Shown one piece after another: positions 41,876 to 49,858 of a stretch of DNA of 64,000 nt (its first letter is position 1; each line of letters opens with the position of its first letter). Origin of the DNA: Thermaerobacter marianensis DSM 12885 (GTDB lineage: Bacteria > Bacillota > Sulfobacillia > Thermaerobacterales > Thermaerobacteraceae); the NCBI RefSeq assembly GCF_000184705.1, contig NC_014831.1, forward strand, positions 248,001 to 312,000, written 5' to 3'. Position numbers and translations under genes: made by a program. The notes below the pieces were generated by a model. The model ran no database searches, had not been told where the DNA came from, and was given only the letters and a program-made list of their open reading frames with translations.

Positions 41876-41986
41876 GCCGCGGCCCAGGCGTGATGACCGG
41901 AAAAGGCTGGCGGCGCCAGACCCGACCTGCAGGAGGGTGCCAGGCCAGTTGGGATGGTGCCAGGCCCGCCGTGGCGCGGACGGTTC

Positions 41987-42012
41987 GGGGCCGCCTCCTT
42001 GGAGGCGGCCCC
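41987..42012. terminator. Perfect 12-bp GC hairpin between convergent genes
   Basis: GGGGCCGCCTCC (41987-41998), TT, then GGAGGCGGCCCC (42001-42012). A third half-copy follows at 42016-42027. There is no U-tract. The position between the convergent MBL and aminopeptidase genes suggests a bidirectional terminator. Confidence 0.6.
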
Positions 42013-42077
42013 GGCGGAGGCGGCCCCGCTGCAACCAGGGCCGGCATGATGGGCGGGTTCTTCCGGCACGTGGCGCA

Positions 42078-43184
42078 TTACACCCCGATGAGGAACTTAC
42101 CGTCGCGGTAGATCAGCTCGCCGTCGGCGTAGATCTCGCCGCCCTGGCGCAGGTCGCAGATCATGTCCCAGTGGATCGCGGACTGGTTCCGGCCGCCGGT
42201 GATGGGGTAGCTGGCCCCCAGGGCCAGGTGCACGGTGCCGCCGATCTTCTCGTCGAAGAGCAGGTTGCGGCTGAAGCGCGTGATCCGCTCGTTGGTGCCG
42301 ATGGCGAACTCGCCGACGTAGCGGGCGCCCTGGTCGGTGGCCAGCAGGGCATCCAGCAGCGCCTGGCCGCGGGCGGCCTCAGCCTGCACCACGCGGCCGT
42401 CCTCGAAGCGCAGCCGGATGTCCTCGATCTCCTGCCCCTGGAAGATCCCCGGGAAGCTGAAGCGGATGGTGCCCCGGACGCTGTCTTCCACGGGGCCGGT
42501 GAACACCTCGCCGTCGGGGAAGTTGATGTGGCCGTCGGCGTTGATCCAGGTCCGGCCGGCCACCGAGACGGTCAAGTCCGTGCCGTCGCCCACCACCCGC
42601 ATCTCCTTGACGCCGTTGAGAAACTCCACCAGCCGCTGCTGCCGGTGGCTGACCTCCTGCCAGGCGGCGACGGGATCGTCGTCGTTGAGGCGGCAGGCCT
42701 CGAAGACGAACTCCTGGTAGTCGCTCAGGGACATGCCCGCCTCCTGGGCCAGCGCCTGGGTGGGGAAGAGGGTGACGCAGTACTTGCCGCCCTGGCCGAT
42801 GCGGGCCATGAGCCGGTCCGCCAGCTGCCGCCGGGCCTCGTGGACGATGGCCAGCCGCCGCGGGTCCACGCCGCTGAGCGCCTTGACGTTATGGGGCGCG
42901 TGGATCACCATGGCGTGCTGGTATTGTTCGAAGGCCACGCGGTCCAGGGGCGTCAGGACCCGCAGCTGTTCCTCGGACGCCTCCTTGAGGTAGATCTCGC
43001 TGAGCCCCTCGAGCTGGGCCAGCACCTGGGGGAAGGCGCCCACCTGCAAGGCTTCCCGATAGATCGCCTGGACCAGGGGGGTGGCCAGGTCGGTGGTCTG
43101 GATGAGGAAGTGGTCGCCGGCCTCGAGGCCCAAGGAGTAGCGCACCAGCACCTGGGCCAGCTTCCGCACGCGGGGATCGGTCAC
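42078..43184 (-). CDS. M29-family (thermophilic) metallo-aminopeptidase
   Basis: The 368 residues match the AmpS/PepS/aminopeptidase T family: MTDPRVRKLAQVLVRYSLGL, LDRVAFEQYQHAMVIHAPHN, WINADGHINFPDGEVFTGPV, then the metal-binding C-terminal block EFAIGTNERITRFSRNLLFD, GTVHLALGASYPITGGRNQS and AIHWDMICDLRQGG. These enzymes use two metal ions to remove N-terminal residues from peptides in the cytosol and were first described from thermophiles. GTG 43184 has AAAGGAGCG upstream. No linked genes; it runs opposite to its neighbours. Confidence 0.92.
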   Translation of the reverse strand: MTDPRVRKLAQVLVRYSLGLEAGDHFLIQTTDLATPLVQAIYREALQVGAFPQVLAQLEGLSEIYLKEASEEQLRVLTPLDRVAFEQYQHAMVIHAPHNVKALSGVDPRRLAIVHEARRQLADRLMARIGQGGKYCVTLFPTQALAQEAGMSLSDYQEFVFEACRLNDDDPVAAWQEVSHRQQRLVEFLNGVKEMRVVGDGTDLTVSVAGRTWINADGHINFPDGEVFTGPVEDSVRGTIRFSFPGIFQGQEIEDIRLRFEDGRVVQAEAARGQALLDALLATDQGARYVGEFAIGTNERITRFSRNLLFDEKIGGTVHLALGASYPITGGRNQSAIHWDMICDLRQGGEIYADGELIYRDGKFLIGV

Positions 43185-43380
43185 CGTTTTCGCTCCTTTC
43201 CGATCTTACGATTGCGACACGGGTCCGCCGGTTCCTCCCCACGAGGCTCGTTGCCGTCCAACGGGCTCCCCACGCCGGGGGACGGCGCATGCCGGACGGC
43301 CATCCGGTGTGGAGACGGTGCGACCCATAGGCCCTCCCGCCGTCTTCGGTCAAACTGGTGGCTGAGGGGGTGAGGTCGCG

Positions 43381-44070
43381 GTGTACCCATCGTCACCGGA
43401 CGAATCCGGCCGCAGGGGTGAACCGGCCGGTCCGGGCGGACCGGCGCACGGAGCCGGGATGCACGGCCACCCGCACCAGGTGCCGTGGGAGGCGGCGGTA
43501 TCCTGGGCAGAGATCTTTGAGCATCAAAAACGGCGGCAACCTCTGGTGGAGGAATGGTTGGGCTGGCTGGAACTGGGCCCGGGGGACCATCTGGCCGACC
43601 TGGGGACGGGGCCCGGTTTGACCAGTCTCATGGCGGCAAACCGTGTCCAACCCCACGGCCGGGTGTATGCCGTGGACCATTGGCCCGAGGCGCTGGACTT
43701 CCTTCGCCGGCAGGCTGCGGCGGCCGGCGTCGACAACATCGATCTCATTCAGGCCGACCTCGGCCACGACGACCTGAGTGGGGTCGTTCCGGCCGGACGG
43801 GTGCGGAAGGCGATGCTCACCCACGTGCTGCACCACGTTCCCGCCCCGCAATCCGTGCTCCAGCGCGTGCACGCGTGGCTCGGTCCCGGTGCCCGGATGG
43901 TCGTCGCGGAGTTCGACCCGGGCGGCCCAGGCCGCGTGGGGCCGCCGCCGGAGGAGCGGATCAGAGAAGCGGAACTGGCGCAGTGGTTGAGCGACGCGGG
44001 TTTCCACATCGTGCGACGCAAGACGTATCCCGAACAAGAGCAGTACGCCCTTCTGGTGGAGCGTCGCTAG
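43381..44070 (+). CDS. Class I SAM-dependent methyltransferase
   Basis: A Rossmann methyltransferase fold is visible: motif I LADLGTGPGLTSLMAANRV, acidic loop VYAVDHWPEALDFLRRQ, NIDLIQADLGHDD, KAMLTHVLHHVPAPQSVLQR and GPGARMVVAEFDPGGPGR. It resembles the UbiE/Methyltransf_25 group, but the substrate cannot be told. The first 35 residues are Gly/Pro-rich. GTG 43381 is the open-frame start; Met27 is an alternative. It is divergent from the aminopeptidase and convergent with the selenoprotein gene. Confidence 0.8.
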   Translation: MYPSSPDESGRRGEPAGPGGPAHGAGMHGHPHQVPWEAAVSWAEIFEHQKRRQPLVEEWLGWLELGPGDHLADLGTGPGLTSLMAANRVQPHGRVYAVDHWPEALDFLRRQAAAAGVDNIDLIQADLGHDDLSGVVPAGRVRKAMLTHVLHHVPAPQSVLQRVHAWLGPGARMVVAEFDPGGPGRVGPPPEERIREAELAQWLSDAGFHIVRRKTYPEQEQYALLVERR

Positions 44071-44123
44071 ACGGCAACCTGCGCCCCGGCGGCCGTGCCC
44101 GGCCGGCGAGGGCAAGACATGGA

Positions 44124-44155
44124 CCCGCCGGCTCCCCCGTAGGGGAGCCGGCGGG
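44124..44155. terminator. Perfect 14-bp GC hairpin between convergent genes
   Basis: CCCGCCGGCTCCCC (44124-44137), loop CGTA, then the exact complement (44142-44155). There is no U-tract. It lies about 60 bases past the stop of each flanking convergent gene. Confidence 0.6.
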
Positions 44156-44216
44156 CGACTGCAGCGGCATGCCGTGCATGCAAGGTCCGTCGGTTGCGTT
44201 CCAGCCGGGGCCCCCT

Positions 44217-44867
44217 TCAGTCGAGGGCCCTCTGAATCACCGCCAGCAGGTGCGGTTCCGGCACCGCGCCCTCCACGGCCGCCGAACCGTTGACCACGGT
44301 CTTCGGAACACCGAAGACCGCAAAGCGGTTGGCCAGTTCGGGGAACTCCATGGCCTCGATGGCATCGGCGCGCACCCGATCGCTGGCGAGCGCCATTTTG
44401 TGAGCCAGGCGGACCGCCCGGGGACAGTACGGTCACGTCGGCGTCACGAAGACCTGCAGGTGCACGTCGGTGTCCAGTGACTTCAGGTAGGCTTCCGTCT
44501 CCGGCGACAGTTCCCCGGTTCCGCGGGATACGTCCACGATGTCGTCGATCAGCGTGCCGAACTCGTAACCCGCCGGGATGCCGTAGAACCGCACGCCCGT
44601 GTCGCTGCCGTCGGCCCGCGCGAACACGATGGCGGGAGCCATGTCGACACCGTACCGATCGGCCACCTCCGGCTCGAGATCGAGGTCGTGGACCTCGACC
44701 GTTACGCGGTCGTCCAGCTCCGCCACCGCCTCCAGCAGCTGGCGGGTGTCCTCGCAGTACGGGCATTCGTCCTTGTCCCCACGGACGAATAGCTTCAGTA
44801 CCACGGGGGATTCCAACGCCTCAAACCGCCGGCGGATCTCCCGCCGGTCCTGTTCGGAAAGCTGCAC
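44217..44867 (-). CDS. Protein disulfide oxidoreductase (two-thioredoxin-domain PDO), predicted selenoprotein with in-frame UGA (Sec145)
   Basis: The frame from GTG 44867 (AGGAGGGAACCGAG upstream) encodes thioredoxin domain 1 with an intact CPYC (GDKDECPYCEDTRQLLEAV, about residue 47). It then continues through VHLQVFVTPT to a TGA at 44435-44433. Read as one residue X, the frame goes on XPYCPRAVRLAHKMALAS, EAMEFPELANRFAVFGVPKT, VVNGSAAVEGAVPEPHLLAV to TGA 44219-44217. That is domain 2 of a PDO, with its cis-Pro loop (GVPKT), and X falls exactly on the first Cys of the expected CPYC. Total 216 residues matches PDO length (about 220-230). A bacterial SECIS-like hairpin follows the UGA, so selenocysteine is the best reading; a Cys-to-stop mutation or sequencing error is the alternative. 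It is the last gene of the arsR-DUF302-PDO group, 31 bases after DUF302. Confidence 0.8.
44405..44435 (-). promoter_or_regulatory. Putative bacterial SECIS element downstream of the in-frame UGA
   Basis: Counting the U of UGA as 1, bases 15-31 fold as CCGGGCG-GUC-CGCCUGG, seven pairs with one G-U. The apical G22-U23 is within one base of G23-U24 in the E. coli fdhF SECIS, where the loop GGUCU is bound by SelB. The surrounding sequence GCGGUCCGC also resembles the fdhF apex GCAGGUCUGC. The fold is seen in sequence; SelB binding is inference. Confidence 0.65.
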
Positions 44868-44898
44868 CTCGGTTCCCTCCTGTACGGGGCCGGCAGCC

Positions 44899-45300
44899 TC
44901 AGCGGGCCGCTGCATCCACCACCGCGCGCAGCTCCTGTTCCACCTCGTTCGCCAGGTCACGAAACCGCTCGTCGTCCAGCAGGCCGATCAACGTCTGCGG
45001 GCGCAGCAGGCCGATCTTCGTGCGGTTGCCGTCGTTGCGGTCGGAGTACACCACGATCTTGCAAGGCAGTAGGTAACCGACCTTCTGATCGGTCTCCAGG
45101 GCCTGTTTGGCCTTGGCAGGGTTGCAGACCTCGAAGATGTGGAAGTCGGGTTCGAGGTGGAAGCCCTTCTCCCGCAGCTTCTCGTTGACGTGCAGGTGCC
45201 AGAGGGCGCTGAACTTGCGCTCAGCCAGCGCGGATTGCAGCGCTTGGATAGCCTCGTCCACCGGCTTGTCCGTGGCCACCGTGTAATCCAGTTCGGCCAT
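44899..45300 (-). CDS. DUF302-family protein
   Basis: The 133-residue protein matches DUF302: MAELDYTVATDKPVDEAIQA, LQSALAERKFSALWHLHVNE, EVCNPAKAKQALETDQKVGY, LLPCKIVVYSDRNDGNRTKI and a C-terminal helical segment. The family (fold related to heme/small-ligand binding proteins) is common near sulfur and redox genes, and its biochemical role is unsettled. Two Cys (ICEVCNP-like FEVCNP and LLPC) are typical. ATG 45300 follows GGAGGGATGGACGG. The stop is 31 bases before the selenoprotein start; the 147-bp gap to arsR holds nothing recognised. Confidence 0.85.
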   Translation of the reverse strand: MAELDYTVATDKPVDEAIQALQSALAERKFSALWHLHVNEKLREKGFHLEPDFHIFEVCNPAKAKQALETDQKVGYLLPCKIVVYSDRNDGNRTKIGLLRPQTLIGLLDDERFRDLANEVEQELRAVVDAAAR

Positions 45301-45447
45301 CCGTCCATCCCTCCACCGTGTTGCTGCCTGAGCTGGATCCCAACCCGTCCGGCTGTGCAAGCCTGGAGGTCCGGGACCCCGTCCAGGTGCGTGGCGTTCA
45401 CGCCGTCGTTGGCCCCCACCCGGACCGGCGCGGGGCGAATCGCCTTG

Positions 45448-45813
45448 TCACTCCTGACCGGATGGCGGCTCCGCGCCGCCCTCCGCGGCCAACCTCGCAT
45501 TGCGCCGCAAGTGCTCGAGGAGCACCTGGCGCACGGCCTGGCACGCTTCCAGGATCTCCCGCGAGGCGAGCCGGTAATACACGTTGAGCCCTTCCTTGCG
45601 CGACTCCACCAAGCCGTACTGGCGCATGAGGGCCAGGTGCTGGGAGAGGTTGGCGGTGGTGGTGTCGACGACACGTGCCAGTTCACCGGCCGTCATCTCA
45701 CCACCGGCCAGGGTGTACAGAATCTCCAAGCGCTTGGGGCTCGCCAGCACATGACAGAGTCGCGCCTGCAGCTCCAGCAACTGCTTTTCCGTGTCCGTCC
45801 GCTCCGCAGTCAT
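45448..45813 (-). CDS. ArsR/SmtB-family transcriptional repressor
   Basis: The 121-residue winged-helix protein has LLELQARLCHVLASPKRLEI, GEMTAGELARVVDTTTANLS and QHLALMRQYGLVESRKEGLN, followed by VYYRLASREILEACQAVRQV. It has only two cysteines, C20 near the N-terminal helix and C91 in the C-terminal helix. It lacks the metal-binding CxC motif of ArsR proper. A two-Cys layout recalls persulfide/redox sensors such as SqrR and BigR, although the first Cys is not at the same alignment position. Located divergently from the sulfur operon and next to palindromic A+T-rich sites, it is the likely regulator of both sides. Confidence 0.85.
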   Translation of the reverse strand: MTAERTDTEKQLLELQARLCHVLASPKRLEILYTLAGGEMTAGELARVVDTTTANLSQHLALMRQYGLVESRKEGLNVYYRLASREILEACQAVRQVLLEHLRRNARLAAEGGAEPPSGQE

Positions 45814-45848
45814 GGGCTACCGCTTCCCAGGCCGGAAGCACCGGTTGC

Positions 45849-45900
45849 TAAGTAATTTCTTAACTACTCCCAATATGATCTCCCATGCGTCTGCTGTCAA
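45849..45900 (-). promoter_or_regulatory. arsR promoter with quasi-palindromic operator
   Basis: Minus strand: TTGACA (45900-45895), 17-bp spacer, CATATT (45877-45872), then the near-palindrome TAAGAAATTACTTA (45862-45849, 12 of 14 symmetric) where transcription would start. It is 36 bases before the arsR ATG, ideal for autorepression. The patch is markedly A+T-rich. Confidence 0.65.
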
Positions 45901-46018
45901 GTCGATCTTCTCCCGCACCCTGGCATGTCATCCGAATCACGGCGGGTGGGCCGCCCGGCCCCCGGCCAAACCCGGCGTATGGCCCGACCGGCACGGCAGC
46001 GACGACTCTGCGCAGGGG

Positions 46019-46081
46019 TTGCGCGCAGGGGAGGCACCTCGTATACTGGTTGCCAGGTATTTCAGTAGTTGCTTAAATAAG
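46019..46081 (+). promoter_or_regulatory. Sulfur-operon promoter with operator-like palindrome
   Basis: TTGCGC (46019-46024), 17-bp spacer, TATACT (46042-46047). Downstream, CTTAAATAAG (46072-46081) is preceded by AGTAGTTG, and the AGTAGTT word also precedes the arsR operator on the other strand. The shared words suggest one regulator, probably the ArsR protein, for both divergent promoters. The middle of the 45814-46171 interval shows nothing else. Confidence 0.6.
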
Positions 46082-46171
46082 AACTGACTTTCGCGTCCGG
46101 CCGATCCCGGCAGGGCCGTCATCAGGTGCCCGGCACCGCCGAGCCGGCCGGAGGCCAAGGGGGGGAACGCC

Positions 46172-46513
46172 ATGGCGATGCGCGCTTCGTTGCCGGACAC
46201 CGTCACCCCCGAGGAGCTGCGCCGGCGACTCGAGGCCGGTAACGCCCCGCTGATCATCGATGTCCGCGAGCCCGACGAGTACGCCGGTGGGCACATCCCG
46301 GGCGCGCGGTTGCTCCCGCTGGGCCAGGTACCCATGCGGTACCGGGAGTTGCCGGCGGATCAGGAGATCGTCCTGGTCTGTCGCAGCGGGAACCGCTCCG
46401 GCCTGGCCCAGGAATGGCTGCAAGCAATGGGTTTCCGCAATGTCCGCAACCTGGTAGGCGGCATGCGGCGGTGGAACGGCCCGGTGGAATATGGGGCCGG
46501 GCAGAGACGCTGA
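46172..46513 (+). CDS. Single-domain rhodanese-like sulfurtransferase
   Basis: The 113 residues form one rhodanese domain: TPEELRRRLEAGNAPLIIDV, REPDEYAGGHIPGARLLPLG, active-site loop VLVCRSGNRSGLAQEWLQ with the persulfide Cys, and VGGMRRWNGPVE. It moves sulfane sulfur between thiols in the cytosol. It is the first gene of the rightward sulfur operon, 91 bases after an operator-like palindrome. A G-run precedes ATG 46172; ATG 46178 is equally possible. Confidence 0.92.
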   Translation: MAMRASLPDTVTPEELRRRLEAGNAPLIIDVREPDEYAGGHIPGARLLPLGQVPMRYRELPADQEIVLVCRSGNRSGLAQEWLQAMGFRNVRNLVGGMRRWNGPVEYGAGQRR

Positions 46514-46527
46514 GGGGAGGGACAGAG

Positions 46528-47739
46528 GTGGACGCAAGGACGCGGACTCCCTGGGAAATCGATGCCGGTGAGCTCAAGCGGATGCTGGACCGGGGTGAAA
46601 CTCCGTTCCTGATCGATGTCCGCAATGACGAGGAGTTTCGCCGCTGGCGGATCGAAGGCCGCCAGCCCCTACCGGTGATCCACGTGCCGTACTACGAGAT
46701 CCTGGCCGAGGCGGAGGAAGACGATGTCACCGCATCGGCCAAGGCCTACGCGCGCCGGTACTGGGTGGACCACCTGCCCCGGGAAGGGCGGATCGTGGTC
46801 GTGTGTGCCCACGGCGGCACCTCCCGGTATGTGGCCCAGGGGCTGCGCGAGCTGGGGTATGACGCCTTCAGCTTGCGCGGCGGCATGATCGCCTGGGGCG
46901 ACCATTACGAGTTTGTCCCCGTGGTGGAAGAGGAGGGCCTTGCCGTTTATCAGATCAACCGCCCGGCCCGCGGCTGCCTGAGCTATCTGGTGGCCTCGGA
47001 GGGGGAGGCGGTGATCATCGACCCGCTGCGCCACGCCGAGCGCTACCTGGAGTTCTCGCGCCGGCACGGCCTGGCCATCACCCGGGTCCTGGACACCCAC
47101 GCCCACGCCGACCACATCAGCAGCGGCACCGAGCTGGCAGAAAAATTGGGCGTGCCGTACCACCTGCACCCCTACGACGCCATTCATCCCATGGACGTGT
47201 TGCCCGCCACCTTCCGCTACCAGCCGGTGTACGACGGGCAGGAGGTCCGCGTGGGCCGCGCCACCTTGCGGGCGATCCATGTGCCCGGCCACACCCTGGG
47301 CCAGGTGGTCTACCTGCTGGACGACCGCTACCTGTTCAGCGGCGACACCATCTTCGTCGAGTCCATCGCCCGCCCGGACCTGGGTGGCCGGGCCGAGACC
47401 TGGACGCCCCTGTATTACCGGTCCCTTCTGCGGCTGATGGAGCTGCCCGACTCCACGCTGGTTCTTCCCGGGCACTTCAGCCGGCCGCAGGAGGCCGACG
47501 CCCGCGGCCTCGTCGCCGGCACGCTGGGCGACCTCAAACAGTCCAACGAGGGGTTGCAGGCCCTGGCAGCGGGCGAGCGAGCCTTCGTCGACTTCATCAT
47601 GGCCCGCCTGCCGGAGTTCCCCCAGCACTACGTGGACATCAAGCGGGTGAACACCGGTTTGCTACGGCCGAGCGAGGAGCAGGCGTCCGAGCTCGAGCTG
47701 GGGCGTAATGTCTGCGCGCTGGCGGAAGAAGCGGCCTGA
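46528..47739 (+). CDS. Rhodanese / MBL-fold fusion, persulfide dioxygenase-like
   Basis: Residues 1-125 are a rhodanese domain (GETPFLIDVRNDEEFRRWRI, active loop VVVCAHGGTSRYVAQGLREL). Residues 140-400 are an ETHE1/glyoxalase II-type MBL domain with ITRVLDTHAHADHISSGTEL, IHVPGHTLGQVVYLLDDRYL, FSGDTIFVESIARPDLGG and LVLPGHFS. ETHE1-type enzymes oxidise glutathione or other low-molecular-weight persulfides to sulfite with Fe and O2. The fused rhodanese would pass sulfane sulfur to or from that site. Start GTG 46528 follows GGGGAGGGACAGAG, 14 bases past the first rhodanese gene. Sulfite formed here could be exported by the TauE protein encoded downstream. Confidence 0.9.
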   Translation: MDARTRTPWEIDAGELKRMLDRGETPFLIDVRNDEEFRRWRIEGRQPLPVIHVPYYEILAEAEEDDVTASAKAYARRYWVDHLPREGRIVVVCAHGGTSRYVAQGLRELGYDAFSLRGGMIAWGDHYEFVPVVEEEGLAVYQINRPARGCLSYLVASEGEAVIIDPLRHAERYLEFSRRHGLAITRVLDTHAHADHISSGTELAEKLGVPYHLHPYDAIHPMDVLPATFRYQPVYDGQEVRVGRATLRAIHVPGHTLGQVVYLLDDRYLFSGDTIFVESIARPDLGGRAETWTPLYYRSLLRLMELPDSTLVLPGHFSRPQEADARGLVAGTLGDLKQSNEGLQALAAGERAFVDFIMARLPEFPQHYVDIKRVNTGLLRPSEEQASELELGRNVCALAEEAA

Positions 47740-47754
47740 GGGAGGGAATCGTCC

Positions 47755-48363
47755 GTGAACGCGACGTTCAAGCCGAGCGCCACCGTGGATGCCCGCGGCC
47801 TTTCCTGCCCGCTGCCGATCGTGCGGACACGCAAGGCGATCGATGCCCTGCAGGTCGGGGAGATCCTCGAGGTGCTGGCGACCGACAGGGGCGCACCCGC
47901 CGATTTCCGGGGCTGGTGTGAGCAGACGGAGCACAAGTTCCTGGGCGTGGTGGAGGACGACGGTTTCCTCCGGCTGTATGTCAAGAAGCTGGTCCCCGAA
48001 ACCAGGGAGAAGGGACAACTCTTCGATCGTGAGATGAGCAATGAGGAACTGGCCCGGCGCCTCGAAGCCGGCGATCCGCTGGTCGTGCTGGACGTGCGGG
48101 AACCCGAGGAATACGAGGCCGGCCATATCCCCGGTGCCGTCTCCGTGCCGATCGAGTCAGTGTCCGAGTTCGCCGCGCAGCTTGAACGGTCGGCGGAGAT
48201 CGCCGTGGTCTGCCGCAGCGGCCGCCGCAGCGCCTACGCCTGCCGCATCCTGGAACAGGCCGGCTTCGAGAAGGTGGTCAACGTGGTGCCGGGCATGTCC
48301 GCCTGGTCCGGCCCGGTCGAGCGCGGCGGTGCCGGGGATGCCCCGGCACCGGCATCCCGCTGA
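47755..48363 (+). CDS. TusA-rhodanese fusion sulfur carrier
   Basis: Residues 1-75 are a TusA/SirA domain with the CPxP motif (VDARGLSCPLPIVRTRKAID) and the usual EVLATDRGAPADFRGWCEQT strand-helix. Residues 95-195 are a rhodanese domain (DPLVVLDVREPEEYEAGHIP, loop AVVCRSGRRSAYACRILEQ). It probably accepts sulfane sulfur on one Cys and relays it to the other. It starts at GTG 47755, 15 bases after the persulfide dioxygenase gene, and is followed by dsrE. Such fusions occur in sulfur-oxidising and sulfur-detoxifying clusters. Confidence 0.92.
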   Translation: MNATFKPSATVDARGLSCPLPIVRTRKAIDALQVGEILEVLATDRGAPADFRGWCEQTEHKFLGVVEDDGFLRLYVKKLVPETREKGQLFDREMSNEELARRLEAGDPLVVLDVREPEEYEAGHIPGAVSVPIESVSEFAAQLERSAEIAVVCRSGRRSAYACRILEQAGFEKVVNVVPGMSAWSGPVERGGAGDAPAPASR

Positions 48364-48438
48364 CGTCACGCCGGCATTCGGGTGCCACGGGTCCAATCCG
48401 GCTCCCGGCACGGCGAAATCAGGAGGGAGGGGTACGCG

Positions 48439-48837
48439 GTGTCCGTCCGTCGCGTCGCCATCATCGCCAGCCACGGCAACATCGACGATGCTTACAAGGT
48501 GCTGAACATCGCCACGGCGGCCGCCGCCATGGGGGCGGAGGTCCAGGTCTTCTTCACCTTCGATGGCCTGAAGATCATCCACAAGGAAGCGAACCGGCAA
48601 TTGCCGGTGCCGGAGCACCTGCAGCCGGCGCTGGAAGGCTTCAAGAAGAACAACGTGCCTTCGGTGCCCGAGCTGCTGGAGATCGCCAGGGAGTCGGGCG
48701 TCAAGCTGATCGGCTGCCAGATGACCATGGACGTCATGGGCATCGGCCTCGACGAGCTGGTGGACGGGGTCGAGCCCGGCGGTGCGGCCGCCTTCCTGGC
48801 CTTCGCGGCCGAGGCCGACGTCAACGTCACGTTTTGA
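48439..48837 (+). CDS. DsrE/DsrF-like (DsrE2-type) sulfur-relay protein
   Basis: The 132-residue protein has VAIIASHGNIDDAYKVLNIA, TAAAAMGAEVQVFFTFDGLK, and VPSVPELLEIARESGVKLIG followed by CQMTMDVMGI, where the Cys (near residue 95) is the conserved sulfur-carrying residue of the DsrE2 group. Membrane-type DsrE2 proteins have two helices; this one has only moderately hydrophobic stretches and is probably cytosolic. GTG 48439 has AGGAGGGAGGGG upstream. Partner of the TusA-rhodanese protein in sulfur transfer, by context. Confidence 0.87.
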   Translation: MSVRRVAIIASHGNIDDAYKVLNIATAAAAMGAEVQVFFTFDGLKIIHKEANRQLPVPEHLQPALEGFKKNNVPSVPELLEIARESGVKLIGCQMTMDVMGIGLDELVDGVEPGGAAAFLAFAAEADVNVTF

Positions 48838-48952
48838 ACGGTGGGAGCGGGCGCCCGGGCCCGGTCCCGGGCGCCCGGTGCACCCCGCGGCCACGTGCGG
48901 TAACGGGCGCTTCAGGAATCCGAGGACATGAGACAAGGGGAGGAAGGTCCGG

Positions 48953-49726
48953 ATGAGCGCCCTCCTTTTCCTGATCGGCCTGGCCGGCGGGTTCTTCTCG
49001 GGATTGCTGGGACTCGGCGGTGCGATCCTCATGGTTCCGCTGTTGTTGTTCGTCCCGCCGCTGTTCGGCTTCCCGGCCCTGGACATGAAGCAGGTGGCCG
49101 CCATCACCATCGTGCAGGTGTTCTTCGCGGCGCTGTCCGGGATGCTGGTCCACTGGCGGAACCGGTTCGTCCACAAGGATCTGGTCCTGACCATGGGAGG
49201 AGCCAGCGCCCTCGCCGCCCTGGCGGGCGGCCTGCTGTCCGATCTCGTGAACGCGCGCGCGTTACTCCTTCTCTTCGCCAGCATTGCCACGGTGGCGGGC
49301 GTGCTGATGTTCCTGCCCCGGCGGGAAGACGATCCGGATGCGACGGCGGACAGCGTCCGTTTCAACAGGCCGCTGGCCGTGGCCATCGCCCTGGCGGTGG
49401 GGTTGGTGGGCGGGCTCGTCGGGGCGCCGGGCGCCTTCATCTACGTGCCCCTCATGATGTACGTGCTCAAGATCCCGACGCGGGTCACTCTGGGCTCGAC
49501 CCTGGCCATCGTCCTCTTCACCGCCACCTTCGGCATGGTGGGCAAGGTGGCGACGGGGCAGGTCGACTGGCCGCTGGCGCTGGCCCTGGTGCTGGGTTCG
49601 GTACCCGGGGCCCAGGCGGGTGGGTATCTGTCGAAGCGGGTCCGCGCCGGCGCGCTGCGCTGGATGGTGGCGGCGGTGGTCTGGGCGTCCGTCCTCCAGA
49701 TGTGGCGCCATGCCCTTTCCGGCTGA
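48953..49726 (+). CDS. TauE/SafE-family sulfite/anion exporter
   Basis: The 257-residue protein has seven to eight hydrophobic segments and the two internal TauE repeats, each opening with a Gly-rich helix (FLIGLAGGFFSGLLGLGGAI and ALAVGLVGGLVGAPGAFIYV). LDMKQVAAITIVQVFFAAL and PTRVTLGSTLAIVLFTATFG are the matching second helices. The family exports sulfite, sulfoacetate and related anions. As last gene of the operon it would remove sulfite formed by the persulfide dioxygenase-like enzyme. A terminator follows at 49859. Confidence 0.9.
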   Translation: MSALLFLIGLAGGFFSGLLGLGGAILMVPLLLFVPPLFGFPALDMKQVAAITIVQVFFAALSGMLVHWRNRFVHKDLVLTMGGASALAALAGGLLSDLVNARALLLLFASIATVAGVLMFLPRREDDPDATADSVRFNRPLAVAIALAVGLVGGLVGAPGAFIYVPLMMYVLKIPTRVTLGSTLAIVLFTATFGMVGKVATGQVDWPLALALVLGSVPGAQAGGYLSKRVRAGALRWMVAAVVWASVLQMWRHALSG

Positions 49727-49858
49727 TCATCCGGGTCGGCCGGGCCGGTTACGGCAACAGGGGGGTCGATGGGGCGCCAGTGCAAGAACCAGCGGGAGCG
49801 GGGGACGGCCGGCGGGGTGCGGCCCGGCGGCGTCACCGCGGAAACGCAGCCGACGGGG

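Noticed and set aside
44433-44960. A 175-residue single-domain glutaredoxin-like protein ending at the UGA, starting at 44960
   Set aside because: The clear Shine-Dalgarno supports GTG 44867. The continuation after the UGA is a well-formed second thioredoxin domain, so the shorter product would be a truncation.
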